A stretch of 64,000 nt of DNA, from positions 1-64,000 of the forward strand of contig NZ_JASERU010000019.1 in the NCBI RefSeq assembly GCF_030504985.1, in the 5' to 3' direction. The stretch comes from Fulvimonas sp. R45. GTDB taxonomy: Bacteria > Pseudomonadota > Gammaproteobacteria > Xanthomonadales > Rhodanobacteraceae. Positions 52,815 to 61,403 of the stretch are shown here, piece by piece. Each line of letters begins with the position of its first letter. Position 1 is the first letter of the stretch. A model generated the notes under the pieces. It was not told where the DNA came from, did not search any database, and was given only the letters and a program-made list of their open reading frames with translations. The translations under genes were made by a program, and so were the position numbers.

Positions 52815-54199
52815 TCACACGCATCCTGAAAATCGTCCTTGGCCTGCTGCTGGCCGTCGTGCTCGCGGGCGCGGTCTGGCTGGGCACCGCGGGCCGGCCC
52901 CTGCTGCGCATCGCCACCGGTTCGGTCAGCCGCGGCCTGTGCGTCGCGGCCTTCGTCAGCCATGTCGATCCCGGCCGCGTGTTCCGCGAGCAGCACGCGC
53001 CGCAAATGCGCAGCATCGCCTGGGCGGTTCGCTGGCGCGTCGACAAGGCCCGGCAGGAGGCCAGCGCCAGCGTGCTGGGCGCCTTCGAGGCACGCGCCGT
53101 GTTTCGTCCCGGGCTGGGCTGCCTGCTGCTGCATGGCGACGGCCCGGTGCCCGAAGCCGCCGGCTTCGCCCCCGCGCCCATCGCCAGTCCGTTTCCCGAC
53201 CGTGTGGTCGCATCGGACGACCCGGCCATCCGCGCCGCGCTCGGGCGTGCCTTCGCCGAGCCCGACCCGGCGCACCCGCGCAACACCAAGGCCGTGGTGG
53301 TGCTGCACGACGGCCGGCTGATCGCTGAGCGCTACGCGCCGGGCTATGGTCCGGACACGCCGATCTGGGCGCATTCGGTGACCAAGTCGCTGATCAACGC
53401 GCTGGTCGGCATCCTGGTGCGCGAGGGCAGGCTGCGGCTGGACCAGCCCGCGCCGATCGCCGCGTGGCAGTCGCCGGACGACCCGCACCGCGCCGTCACC
53501 ATCGACCAGTTGCTGCGCATGGACAGCGGCCTGCCGTTCGACGAGACCGACGGCGTGCCGAATCCGATGACGCGCATGATCTTCCTGCAACGCGACATGG
53601 CCGGCTATGCGGCGAGGATGCCGCTGGCGCACGCACCCGGAACCGCCTGGGCCTACGGCAACCTGGACTATATGCTGCTCGGCCGCATCGTCGCCGACGC
53701 CGCCGGCGGCAGCGCCGTGGCCGCCGAGCGCTTCGCGCGCCGCGAGTTGTTCGCGCCGCTGGGCATGGCGCACACGCTGATCCAGGCCGACGCCACCGGC
53801 ACCCTGAACGGTGCGGGCGGCAGCTACGGCACGGCGCGCGACTTCGCGCGCTTCGGCCAGCTCTACCTCGACGACGGCGTGGTCGACGGCCAGCGCATCC
53901 TGCCCGCGGGCTGGGTGGCCTACAGCCATTCGCAGACGCTGGACACGGGCTACGGCGCGGGCTTCTGGCTGAACATCAAGGACGACACCCGGGTGCCGGT
54001 GTGGAACGCCCCCTGGGGCATGCCGCAGCTGCCGAAGGACATGTACTACGCGCGCGGCGCGTTCGGGCAGTATGTGGTGATCGTGCCGTCGGAAAAGCTC
54101 GTGGTGGTGCGCATGGGCATCTCGCTGGACTACGGCGACCACACCGGCGACCTGGTGGCGGCGATCATCCGGGCCCTGCACGCCCGGCCGGCGCCGTGA
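52811..54199 (+). CDS. membrane-anchored serine hydrolase, beta-lactamase/esterase family
   Basis: The 462-residue protein has an N-terminal membrane anchor or signal (about 5-25) and a penicillin-binding-type hydrolase domain from about residue 130. The nucleophile motif SVTKSL near residue 192, YGN (WAYGNLDYMLLG) near residue 280 and a C-terminal GAFGQ in place of KTG place it with the 6-aminohexanoate-dimer hydrolase/EstB group rather than true AmpC. The GTG start follows GGGGAGAA. Its 3' end overlaps the convergent AraC gene by 35 bases. Natural substrate unknown. Confidence 0.85.
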   Translation: MITRILKIVLGLLLAVVLAGAVWLGTAGRPLLRIATGSVSRGLCVAAFVSHVDPGRVFREQHAPQMRSIAWAVRWRVDKARQEASASVLGAFEARAVFRPGLGCLLLHGDGPVPEAAGFAPAPIASPFPDRVVASDDPAIRAALGRAFAEPDPAHPRNTKAVVVLHDGRLIAERYAPGYGPDTPIWAHSVTKSLINALVGILVREGRLRLDQPAPIAAWQSPDDPHRAVTIDQLLRMDSGLPFDETDGVPNPMTRMIFLQRDMAGYAARMPLAHAPGTAWAYGNLDYMLLGRIVADAAGGSAVAAERFARRELFAPLGMAHTLIQADATGTLNGAGGSYGTARDFARFGQLYLDDGVVDGQRILPAGWVAYSHSQTLDTGYGAGFWLNIKDDTRVPVWNAPWGMPQLPKDMYYARGAFGQYVVIVPSEKLVVVRMGISLDYGDHTGDLVAAIIRALHARPAP

Positions 54200-55349
54200 G
54201 CGCCTGCGCCTTGCGGTAGGCGCTGGGCGTATCGCCGATCTGGCGCTTGAAGGCGGCGTTGAAGGTGGACTTGGAGGTGAAGCCGCAGGCGTAGGCGATG
54301 TCGAGGATGCTGCGCGCGTCGCCGGCATCGGCCAGGCAGGCGCGCGCCGCCTCCACGCGCAGGCGGTTGACGTAGTCCCAGAACGTGCCGCCGAAGCGGC
54401 GGTTGATCACCGCCGACACGAGGTACTCGGGGTAGCCGCTGCGCTTGGCCACCTGGCCGATGGTCAGCGCCGGTTCCAGGAACAGCGGGGCGGCGCCGTC
54501 CATCAGCGCCGCCACGCGCGCCTGCACCGCGTCGAAGCGGGCGTCGTCCGGCCCGGCGGCGGCGACGGACACCTCATCGCCGTCGCCCGCCGGGGCGGCG
54601 GCGACCTCGGGTTCGACCGCCACCGGCGACTGGTTCAGGCTGAACCAGCCCATCACGAAGATCCAGCCCGCGATGGCGCCGAACAGCAGGCCGTAGTTGA
54701 GGATCGGCAGGTACACCAGGGCCTGCACGATGGCGATGCACCAGATCACCACCTGGCAGGCGGCCATCGTATCGATCCAGCGCAGCGAGAGGCGGTCGGC
54801 GTCGGAGCGCCGCTCGCGCAGGCGCCGGCGATAGCGGTGCACCTGGACCAGCGCGGCCGCCACGTAGGACAGACTGTAGACGAACAGCGCGATGTCGAAC
54901 CAGCGGCCGATCGCCCGCTCGCCCGCGATCCAGTGCGCCGACATCGCCTGCAGCCGCGCCGGGCTCGCCAGCAGCACGTGCCCGGTGGCCAGCAGCATCG
55001 CCGCGAACCCGAGCAGGTGCCGCACGTCGCGCCAGCGGAAGCCCCGCCCCCGGGTCAGCGCCCGCACGTAGAGGAAGAACAGGCTGCCGTAGAGGAACGG
55101 GAACAGCGCCACGAAGCGGTAGGCGCGGAACCACTCCGGCGCCAGCGTGTGCCAGTAGGCCGCCTTCACCGCCAGGTCGACGCCAGCCAGTGCCACCCAC
55201 ACGGCCAGCAACCGGTTCGCCTCGCGGTTGGCAGGTCGGCGCCACAGCGCCAGCGCGAGCAGCGCGGCTTGCACGGCGGCGGCGATGTAGACATAGACCC
55301 AGAACGCGATGTTCATCGGATGGTCGGGCGGCAGGCTCGGAACGCCCAT
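54165..55349 (-). CDS. AraC-family regulator with membrane-spanning sensor
   Basis: The product of about 394 residues has six or seven hydrophobic segments in the first 230 residues (for example WVYVYIAAAVQAALLALAL and VIWCIAIVQALVYLPIL), then a linker and a C-terminal AraC helix-turn-helix pair (about 295-390: LTIGQVAKRSGYPEYLVSAV and SILDIAYACGFTSKSTFNAA). Such proteins sense membrane or extracytoplasmic cues directly. Start uncertain: MGVPSLPP at 55347-55349 is given; MNIAF at 55314-55316 starts right before the first helix. It may control the convergent hydrolase operon. Confidence 0.85.
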   Translation of the reverse strand: MGVPSLPPDHPMNIAFWVYVYIAAAVQAALLALALWRRPANREANRLLAVWVALAGVDLAVKAAYWHTLAPEWFRAYRFVALFPFLYGSLFFLYVRALTRGRGFRWRDVRHLLGFAAMLLATGHVLLASPARLQAMSAHWIAGERAIGRWFDIALFVYSLSYVAAALVQVHRYRRRLRERRSDADRLSLRWIDTMAACQVVIWCIAIVQALVYLPILNYGLLFGAIAGWIFVMGWFSLNQSPVAVEPEVAAAPAGDGDEVSVAAAGPDDARFDAVQARVAALMDGAAPLFLEPALTIGQVAKRSGYPEYLVSAVINRRFGGTFWDYVNRLRVEAARACLADAGDARSILDIAYACGFTSKSTFNAAFKRQIGDTPSAYRKAQALTAPAGRAGPG

Positions 55350-55374
55350 GCTAGCAACCACCGGCGTGCGCTCC

Positions 55375-55410
55375 AAAAACGGCAAGGCCGCGGGCGATGC
55401 CGCGGCCTTG
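55375..55410 (-). terminator. terminator after isocitrate dehydrogenase
   Basis: On the minus strand an 11-base-pair stem (55383-55393 with 55400-55410, loop of six) is followed by CCG and a five-T run at 55375-55379. It begins 20 bases after the dehydrogenase stop. Confidence 0.85.
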
Positions 55411-55430
55411 CGTGGTCGTGCCGCGAACGG

Positions 55431-56444
55431 TCAGGCCGCGACGCGCTTCGCGATGGCCGCGCCGAAGCTCTCGGTGCTGCCCTTGCCGCCCAGGTCCGGC
55501 GTCACGCTGTCGCGGTCGTTCGCCATGGTGTCGCGGATCGCGGCGCGCAGCTTGTCGCCCTTGGCCACCATACCCAGGTGGTCGAGCATGTCGGCCGCCG
55601 CCAGCAGCAGCGCGCAGGGGTTGGCGATGCCCTTGCCGGCGATGTCCGGCGCCGAGCCGTGCACGGCCTCGAAGATCGCCGCGTGCTCGCCGATGTTGTC
55701 GCCCGGCGCCAGGCCCAGGCCGCCGACCAGGCCGGCGCACAGGTCGGACAGGATGTCGCCGAACAGGTTGGTGGTGACGATCACGTCGAACTGCTCGGGC
55801 TTCATCACCAGCTGCATGCAGGTGTTGTCCACGATCATCTCGTTGAACTCGATCTGCGGGTATTCCCTGGCGATCTCGCGCGCCACGTTGAGGAACAGGC
55901 CCGAGGCGGTCTTGATGATGTTCGCCTTGTGCACCGCGGTGACCTTCCTGCGGCCCTTCTTCACCGCCAGCTCGAAGGCGTAGCGCACGATGCGGCTGGC
56001 GCCCTTGCGGGTGTTGCGCACCAGCGAGGTGGCCACCTCGCCGTCCTCGGACAGGGTCTGGCCCTCGGACAGGTAGGCGCCCTCGGTGTTCTCGCGCACC
56101 GTGATGATGTCGATGTTGTCGAAGCGCGCCTTGGTGCCGGGGAAGCTCACCGCCGGACGCACGTTGGCGTACAGGTCGAAGTGGCGGCGCAGGGTGACGT
56201 TGATCGAGGTGAAGCCGCCGCCGATCGGCGTGGTCAGCGGGCCCTTCAGCGCCACCTTGTGCTCGCCGATCCTGTCCAGCGTGGCCTTGGGCAGCAGGTC
56301 GCCGTGCTTCTCCAGCGCCACCATGCCGGCGTCGACGAAGTCGTATTTCAGGCCGCAGTCCAGCGCGTCGAGCACGCGCAGCGTGGCGGTCATGATCTCC
56401 GGGCCGATGCCGTCGCCCGGGATCACCGCGATGGTCTTGCTCAT
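55431..56444 (-). CDS. NAD-dependent isocitrate dehydrogenase (homo-isocitrate/IPMDH superfamily)
   Basis: The 337-residue enzyme belongs to the short beta-decarboxylating dehydrogenase class. It has AVIPGDGIGPEIM, substrate loop TTPIGGGFTSINVTLRR, VRENTEGAY, the catalytic Lys in TAVHKANIIK, TTNLFGDILSDL with the metal Asp residues and EAVHGSAPDIAGKGIANP in the cofactor loop. The GFTSINV loop fits NAD-type isocitrate dehydrogenase rather than 3-isopropylmalate dehydrogenase. AAGGAG lies nine bases before the ATG, and a good terminator follows. Confidence 0.9.
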   Translation of the reverse strand: MSKTIAVIPGDGIGPEIMTATLRVLDALDCGLKYDFVDAGMVALEKHGDLLPKATLDRIGEHKVALKGPLTTPIGGGFTSINVTLRRHFDLYANVRPAVSFPGTKARFDNIDIITVRENTEGAYLSEGQTLSEDGEVATSLVRNTRKGASRIVRYAFELAVKKGRRKVTAVHKANIIKTASGLFLNVAREIAREYPQIEFNEMIVDNTCMQLVMKPEQFDVIVTTNLFGDILSDLCAGLVGGLGLAPGDNIGEHAAIFEAVHGSAPDIAGKGIANPCALLLAAADMLDHLGMVAKGDKLRAAIRDTMANDRDSVTPDLGGKGSTESFGAAIAKRVAA

Positions 56445-56859
56445 GGGGGAACTCCTTGGAATGAACCGGTCAACCGGCGCCGCGGGGGAAAGGCGCGATG
56501 GGTTGAAATCCCTGCAATTATCGCCGAAACGGGGCACAGCGAACAGGGCGGAGGGCGCACGGGGCGTTGCAAATCCTCGCATGGAGCGTTGCAGGAACTC
56601 GCATGCTCACGCCTTTCTTCCTCTCCCCTTTGGGGAGAGGATCGAGGTGAGGGGGCAATCTTGCGGCAGCGCTTGACGAAAGCGCGCTTTCGTATGGACC
56701 TCGGGGCAAGACCCGCCCCTCACCCCAGCCCGTTGCTAGGCTCGTCCCTCGCCAAGCAACCCCCGGCCCTCGCGCCAGCGCTCGGGCGCTCAGCCATGCG
56801 CGAGCCAGTGGCTCGCAAGCAGCATGGCTTCGCCCCCGGAGGGGAGAGGGAGAACGGCG
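56445..56859. repeat. gene-free gap with repeat hairpins
   Basis: The 415 bases contain no supported gene. CCTCTCCCC-TTT-GGGGAGAGG forms a hairpin at 56620-56640; GGTGAGGGG near 56649-56657 faces CCCCTCACCCC near 56717-56727; GCGAGCCA and TGGCTCGC pair near 56800-56817; and GAGGGGAGAGGG near 56839-56850 echoes the first hairpin. The layout looks like several REP-like units packed together. The left end (to about 56520) carries the isocitrate dehydrogenase promoter. Confidence 0.6.
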
Positions 56860-57264
56860 TCAGGCGTGGTCGGCGCAGTGGCCGGCCGTGCCGGCCGCGC
56901 CCGCTTCCAGCTGGTCGAGGAAATCCACCGCGCGGCGCAGGTGCGGGATCACGATCGAGCCGCCCACCACCAGGCCCACGCCGAAGGTCTCGAAGAACTC
57001 CTCGCGTGTCACGCCGGCTTCCTTGCACTGCGCCACGTGGTAGCTGATGCAGTCGTCGCAGCGCAGCACCATGGACGCGACCAGGCCCAGCAGCTCCTTG
57101 GTCTTCACGTCCAGCGCGCCGGGCCTGTAGGTCTGCGTGTCCAGCGCGAAGAAGCGCCGCACCACCTGGTTGTCCTCGGCCAGGATGCGCTCGTTCATGC
57201 GCTGGCGGAACGCGGTGAACTCCGCGACGCGGTCCTGGCCCGGCTTGCCGTCGTCGCCGCTCAT
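56860..57264 (-). CDS. AhpD-like carboxymuconolactone decarboxylase-family protein
   Basis: The 134-residue protein has the AhpD CxxC motif in VLRCDDCISYHVAQCKEAG near residue 65, with the conserved His six residues on, and the helical pattern TKELLGLVASMVL before it. It probably works as a thiol redox partner. The ATG at 57262-57264 overlaps the glutaredoxin stop, so both proteins are made together, which strengthens a disulfide-handling role. Confidence 0.88.
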   Translation of the reverse strand: MSGDDGKPGQDRVAEFTAFRQRMNERILAEDNQVVRRFFALDTQTYRPGALDVKTKELLGLVASMVLRCDDCISYHVAQCKEAGVTREEFFETFGVGLVVGGSIVIPHLRRAVDFLDQLEAGAAGTAGHCADHA

Positions 57265-57524
57265 GCGGCCTCGCCCAGCAACCGGGCCAGCTTGCCGCTG
57301 CGGTCGGCGGCCACCAGGTCGTCGTAGCCGCCCACCAGCTGGTCGTTGACGAAGATCTGCGGCACCGTGCGGCGGCCGCCGCTGCGCGCCAGCATGGCTT
57401 CGCGCTGCGCGGGGTCGGTGTCCACGCGCACTTCGCTCCACTCCAGGCCCTTGGCCTTGAGCAGGTTCTTCGCCGCCACGCAGTACGGGCAGACGGCGGT
57501 GGAATAGACTTCAATCTTGGACAT
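57261..57524 (-). CDS. grxC: glutaredoxin 3
   Basis: The 87-residue dithiol glutaredoxin has the active site VCPYC at residues 11-15, TVPQIFVNDQLVGGYDDL with the cis-Pro and the glutathione-binding GG. It reduces protein and mixed disulfides with glutathione. It is divergent from the protease gene across 114 bases and coupled to the AhpD-like gene. Confidence 0.95.
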   Translation of the reverse strand: MSKIEVYSTAVCPYCVAAKNLLKAKGLEWSEVRVDTDPAQREAMLARSGGRRTVPQIFVNDQLVGGYDDLVAADRSGKLARLLGEAA

Positions 57525-57638
57525 GGCGGGCTCCACGAACACCTGCCTCCCAGATGGCGGCGGTGCCTGCAAAAACAAGCCGGCAGGCGCTGAACTGCCC
57601 CTGCCGGCGATGGTCACAGTGGTATTGTCTCTCAACCT

Positions 57639-59270
57639 ATGCCCATGTCGCCACGACGCCCTGCCCCCCGCCTGCTGACGGCCCTGGTCCTCGCCGGCCT
57701 CGCCTTCGGCGCCGGCGCGCAGGACAACGTGCGCCTGCCCGACCTGGGCAGCTCGGCCAACGCGCTGATCTCGCCGCAGGAGGCGCAGGACTACGGCGCG
57801 GCCATGCTGCACCAGATGCGCGCGCTGAACATGGTGGTGGACGACCCGCTGCTGGACGACTACCTCAACGACCTCGGCTATCGCCTGGTGGCCGCCAGCG
57901 CCCGGCCGAAGGACCACTTCGCGTTCTTCATCGCGAAGGATCCGGAGATCAATGCCTTCGCCGCGCCGGGCGGCTACATCGCGGTGAACTCCGGGCTGTT
58001 CGTGATCGCCCAGAGCGAAAGCGAACTGGCCGCGGTGATCGCGCACGAGATCGGCCACATCACCCAGAACCACCTGCAGCGCGCGTTCGAGGCTTCGAAG
58101 AAGGACGCCCCGCTGCTGGCGCTGGTGCTGCTGGGCGCCATCGCGGCCGGCTCCGCCCACAACGGCGGCGACGCCGGCATGGCGGTGCTGGCCGGCGGCC
58201 AGGGCCTGCTGCAGCAGAAGCAGATCAACTTCACCCGCAAGGACGAGACCGAGGCCGACCGGGTCGGCATCCAGACCCTGGCCAACGCCGGCTTCGATCC
58301 CGATGCGATGGCCGCGTTCTTCCAGCGCATGGAAGACGTGCTGAGCACCGGCGCCGGCGGCGACGACGTGCCGCCGCTGCTGCAGGACCACCCGGTGACC
58401 ACGGTGCGCATCAGCGACGCCAAGGCGCGCGCACGCCAGCTGATCGCCGCGCAGAAGCTGCGTCCCGCCGGCCTGGCGCTGGACAAGGCCGAATGGGAAA
58501 GGCAGACCGCGCCGATCCCCTACGTGAAGGATCCCACCGCCCTGCTCGCCAGCCATGCCAGGCCCGGCGCCCTGGATACCTTCCTGCTGATGCGCGAGCG
58601 CGTGCGCGTGCTGGCCGGCGACGCCCAGCAACTCGCCACCTACTACGCCACCAACCTGGCGAAGCAACATGGCTTCGACACGCCGTCCAACCGCTACGGC
58701 TACGCGCTGGCGCTCACCCGCAGCGGCAACGGCGCCAAGGCCGTAGGCGAGCTGCAGTCGCTGCTGGCCGCGCACGCCAACAACCTGGTGCTGCGCCTGG
58801 CCATGGCCGACGCCCGGCTGCAGGCCGGCCAGCGCGACCAGGCGCTGGCGATATACGCCGGGCTCAACGCCGGCTCGCCGCGCAACCACGCGGTGGCGCT
58901 CGCCTATGCCAAGGCGCTGACCCAGGGCGGCGACAAGCCGCAGGCTACCCGCGCCGCCGACCTGCTGCGCCCGCTGCTGGACGACAGCGACGAACCGGAC
59001 ATCTATACTGCCTACGCCCGCGCCAGCGAGAAGGCCGGCGACAGCGTGCGTGCCGGCGAGGCCTATGCCGACGCCAGCTACCTGTCCGGCCGCCCTTTCG
59101 ACGCGATGGAGCAGCTCAAGCGCCTGCTCAAGCGGCCCGACCTGGACTACTACGCGCGCGCGCGCATCCAGGCCCGCATGGCCGAACTGACGCCGCTGCT
59201 GATGGAGCTGCAGAAGCGCAGGATCCAGACTCCCGATAACCCAGACAGCGGAAACGGCGCCAATCGCTGA
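57639..59270 (+). CDS. bepA: BepA-like periplasmic M48 metalloprotease with TPR repeats
   Basis: The 543-residue exported protein has a signal peptide (about 1-30), an M48 zinc-protease domain with HEIGH in VIAHEIGHITQNH near residue 137 and the third ligand Glu in DETEADRVGIQ near residue 207, and C-terminal TPR helices (about 330-530). BepA helps LptD assembly and degrades misfolded outer-membrane proteins. Length and layout agree with the family. Confidence 0.92.
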   Translation: MPMSPRRPAPRLLTALVLAGLAFGAGAQDNVRLPDLGSSANALISPQEAQDYGAAMLHQMRALNMVVDDPLLDDYLNDLGYRLVAASARPKDHFAFFIAKDPEINAFAAPGGYIAVNSGLFVIAQSESELAAVIAHEIGHITQNHLQRAFEASKKDAPLLALVLLGAIAAGSAHNGGDAGMAVLAGGQGLLQQKQINFTRKDETEADRVGIQTLANAGFDPDAMAAFFQRMEDVLSTGAGGDDVPPLLQDHPVTTVRISDAKARARQLIAAQKLRPAGLALDKAEWERQTAPIPYVKDPTALLASHARPGALDTFLLMRERVRVLAGDAQQLATYYATNLAKQHGFDTPSNRYGYALALTRSGNGAKAVGELQSLLAAHANNLVLRLAMADARLQAGQRDQALAIYAGLNAGSPRNHAVALAYAKALTQGGDKPQATRAADLLRPLLDDSDEPDIYTAYARASEKAGDSVRAGEAYADASYLSGRPFDAMEQLKRLLKRPDLDYYARARIQARMAELTPLLMELQKRRIQTPDNPDSGNGANR

Positions 59271-59285
59271 ACGCCGGCCAGGCGA

Positions 59286-59330
59286 TGTCATCCTCACGTA
59301 ACATGACACCGCTGCAATACTCGTGTCACA
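59286..59330. promoter_or_regulatory. weak candidate Pho box before phoB
   Basis: The gap between bepA and phoB contains TGTCATC (59286-59292), a GTGTCAT read on the other strand near 59303-59309, and TGTCACA (59324-59330), all resembling the CTGTCAT unit of Pho boxes. Spacing is a multiple of about eleven for some pairs, but orientation is mixed, so this is only suggestive of phoB autoregulation. Confidence 0.3.
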
Positions 59331-59351
59331 GGCCACCGAACGAGCCCGCGC

Positions 59352-60041
59352 GTGCACAAACGCATCCTGATCGTCGAAGACGAACCCTCGATCCGCGACA
59401 TGGTCGCCTTCGCCCTGCGCAAGGCCGACATGGAGGCGGTGCCGGCCGCCGACGCCCGTGCCGCGCAGATCGCCATCGCCGAGCGCATCCCCGACCTGAT
59501 CCTGCTGGACTGGATGCTGCCCGGCATGAGCGGGCTGGAACTGGCGCGCCGGCTGCGCCGCGAGGAATCCAGCCGCGAGATACCGATCATCATGCTCACC
59601 GCGCGCGGCGAGGAGATGGACCGCGTCAACGGCCTCGAGGCCGGCGTGGACGACTACGTGGTGAAGCCATTCTCCGCGCGCGAGCTGATCGCGCGGATCA
59701 AGGCGGTGCTGCGGCGCAGCCAGGGCGACGACGGCTCCGGCGTGATCGAGCTGGGCGGGCTGCGCATCGACGGCCCCGCGCACCGCGTGTTCGCCGGCGA
59801 GGAGGCGGTGGCGATCGGCCCCACCGAGTACCGCCTGCTGCACTTCTTCATGACCCACCCCGAGCGCGTGTACTCCCGCGCGCAGCTGCTCGACCACGTC
59901 TGGGGCGGCAGCGTGTACGTGGAGGAGCGCACCGTCGACGTGCACATCCGCCGCCTGCGCAAGACGCTGGAACCGTGGCAGCTGGACGCCCTGGTGCAGA
60001 CGGTGCGCGGCGCCGGCTACCGCTTCTCCACCAGCGCCTGA
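59352..60041 (+). CDS. phoB: phosphate regulon response regulator PhoB
   Basis: The 229-residue OmpR-type regulator has a receiver domain ([11 protein letters not shown]; phospho-Asp in [10 protein letters not shown] near residue 53; Lys in [10 protein letters not shown]) and a winged-helix DNA-binding domain with [20 protein letters not shown]. Sequence and the following phoR, ppk and ppx genes mark it as PhoB, activator of phosphate-starvation genes. The start is a GTG ([11 protein letters not shown]). Confidence 0.95.
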   Translation: MHKRILIVEDEPSIRDMVAFALRKADMEAVPAADARAAQIAIAERIPDLILLDWMLPGMSGLELARRLRREESSREIPIIMLTARGEEMDRVNGLEAGVDDYVVKPFSARELIARIKAVLRRSQGDDGSGVIELGGLRIDGPAHRVFAGEEAVAIGPTEYRLLHFFMTHPERVYSRAQLLDHVWGGSVYVEERTVDVHIRRLRKTLEPWQLDALVQTVRGAGYRFSTSA

Positions 60042-60052
60042 GCCGGGCACCG

Positions 60053-61339
60053 ATGGCCGGGACATCCAGCCCAGACCCCGCATGGAAACTGCCGGCCGCC
60101 CTGCTCGGCGGCCTGGCCGCAGGCGCGCTGGCCGGAGCCGCGGTTGGCCACGTCGCCGCCGGCGTGGCCGTGGCGGCCGTGCTGGAAATCGTCCTCCTGC
60201 TGTCGCGGATCCGTCATGTGACGCAAGCCACCATGGCGCCCATGCCCGACGCCAGCCCGCTCCGCCACGACCGTTTCATGCACCGCTCGCGCCGCCTCGC
60301 CAGCAGCCTGCACGACCTGCGCCATGCCGCCGCCCACCTGCCCGACGCGATCGTGCTGCTGGACCGCCACCAGCGCGTGCGCTGGTTCAACCACGCCGCC
60401 GAGAGCCTGCTGGGCCTGCGCCGCCCACACGACCGCGGCGTCTTCCTGCAGGCGCGCCTGCATGGCACGGAACTGGCGGACTGGCTGCAGGGCGGCGCCG
60501 CCGAGCCGCTGAGCGACGTGTCCGCCCCTGGCCAGCCCAGCCGGCATATCAACCTCACCCTGCTGCCGTTCGGCCACCAGCAGCGCCTGCTGCTGGCGCG
60601 CGACATCAGCCACCTCACCCGGCTGGAGCAGATCCGCCGCGACTTCGTCGCCAACGTGTCGCACGAGCTGCGCACCCCGCTGACGGTGATCCACGGCTAC
60701 CTGGAGCTGCTGGACCCGGAGGACGTGCCCGCGCTGGCGCCGGTGCTGGGCGAGATGCGCACGCAGTCCAAGCGCATGGGCCAGATCGTGGAGGACCTGC
60801 TCACCCTGTCGCGGCTGGAGACGCAGGACCGCGTGGTGGACGAGCGCGTGCCGATGGCCCCGCTGCTGGCCACGCTGCGCAAGGAGGCCGAGGCGCTCAG
60901 CCAGGGCCGCCACCGCGTCACGCTGGACGACCGCGCCCACGTGGACCTGCTCGGCTCGCCCAAGGACCTGCACAGCGCGCTGTCCAACCTGGTCAGCAAC
61001 GCAGTGCGCTACACCCCCACCGACGGCACCATCGCCATCCGCTGGGAGCTGGCGCCGGACGGCAGCGCGATCTACTCGGTCAGCGACACCGGCTTCGGCA
61101 TCCCCGCCGACCACCTGTCGCGGCTCACCGAGCGCTTCTACCGCGTCTCCTCCAGCCGGTCGCGCGAAAGCGGCGGCACCGGGCTGGGCCTGTCCATCGT
61201 CAAGCACGTGCTGAACCTGCACCAGGCGCAGCTGGAGATCCGCAGCACGCCCGGCCAGGGTTCCACCTTCGCCTGCCGCTTCGGCCACGCCCGCGTGCTG
61301 CCGGCGGAGGAGCCGGAATCCGGCCCGCTGGAGCCTTGA
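60053..61339 (+). CDS. phoR: phosphate regulon sensor kinase PhoR
   Basis: The 428-residue histidine kinase has an N-terminal hydrophobic hairpin (about 14-52), a PAS domain (about 90-185, HLPDAIVLLDRHQRVRWFNH), the phospho-acceptor His in FVANVSHELRTPLTVIHGY near residue 205 and the ATPase boxes NLVSNAVRYTP, DTGFGIP and GTGLGLSIV. It lacks a large periplasmic domain, as PhoR does, consistent with sensing through the Pst/PhoU system. It lies 11 bases after phoB. Confidence 0.95.
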   Translation: MAGTSSPDPAWKLPAALLGGLAAGALAGAAVGHVAAGVAVAAVLEIVLLLSRIRHVTQATMAPMPDASPLRHDRFMHRSRRLASSLHDLRHAAAHLPDAIVLLDRHQRVRWFNHAAESLLGLRRPHDRGVFLQARLHGTELADWLQGGAAEPLSDVSAPGQPSRHINLTLLPFGHQQRLLLARDISHLTRLEQIRRDFVANVSHELRTPLTVIHGYLELLDPEDVPALAPVLGEMRTQSKRMGQIVEDLLTLSRLETQDRVVDERVPMAPLLATLRKEAEALSQGRHRVTLDDRAHVDLLGSPKDLHSALSNLVSNAVRYTPTDGTIAIRWELAPDGSAIYSVSDTGFGIPADHLSRLTERFYRVSSSRSRESGGTGLGLSIVKHVLNLHQAQLEIRSTPGQGSTFACRFGHARVLPAEEPESGPLEP

Positions 61340-61403
61340 CCGCCGCTGAGCCATGCGGCCCGCGCCGCATGCAAGCCCCACCGCCTTGGGCGAGAATGCC
61401 GCC

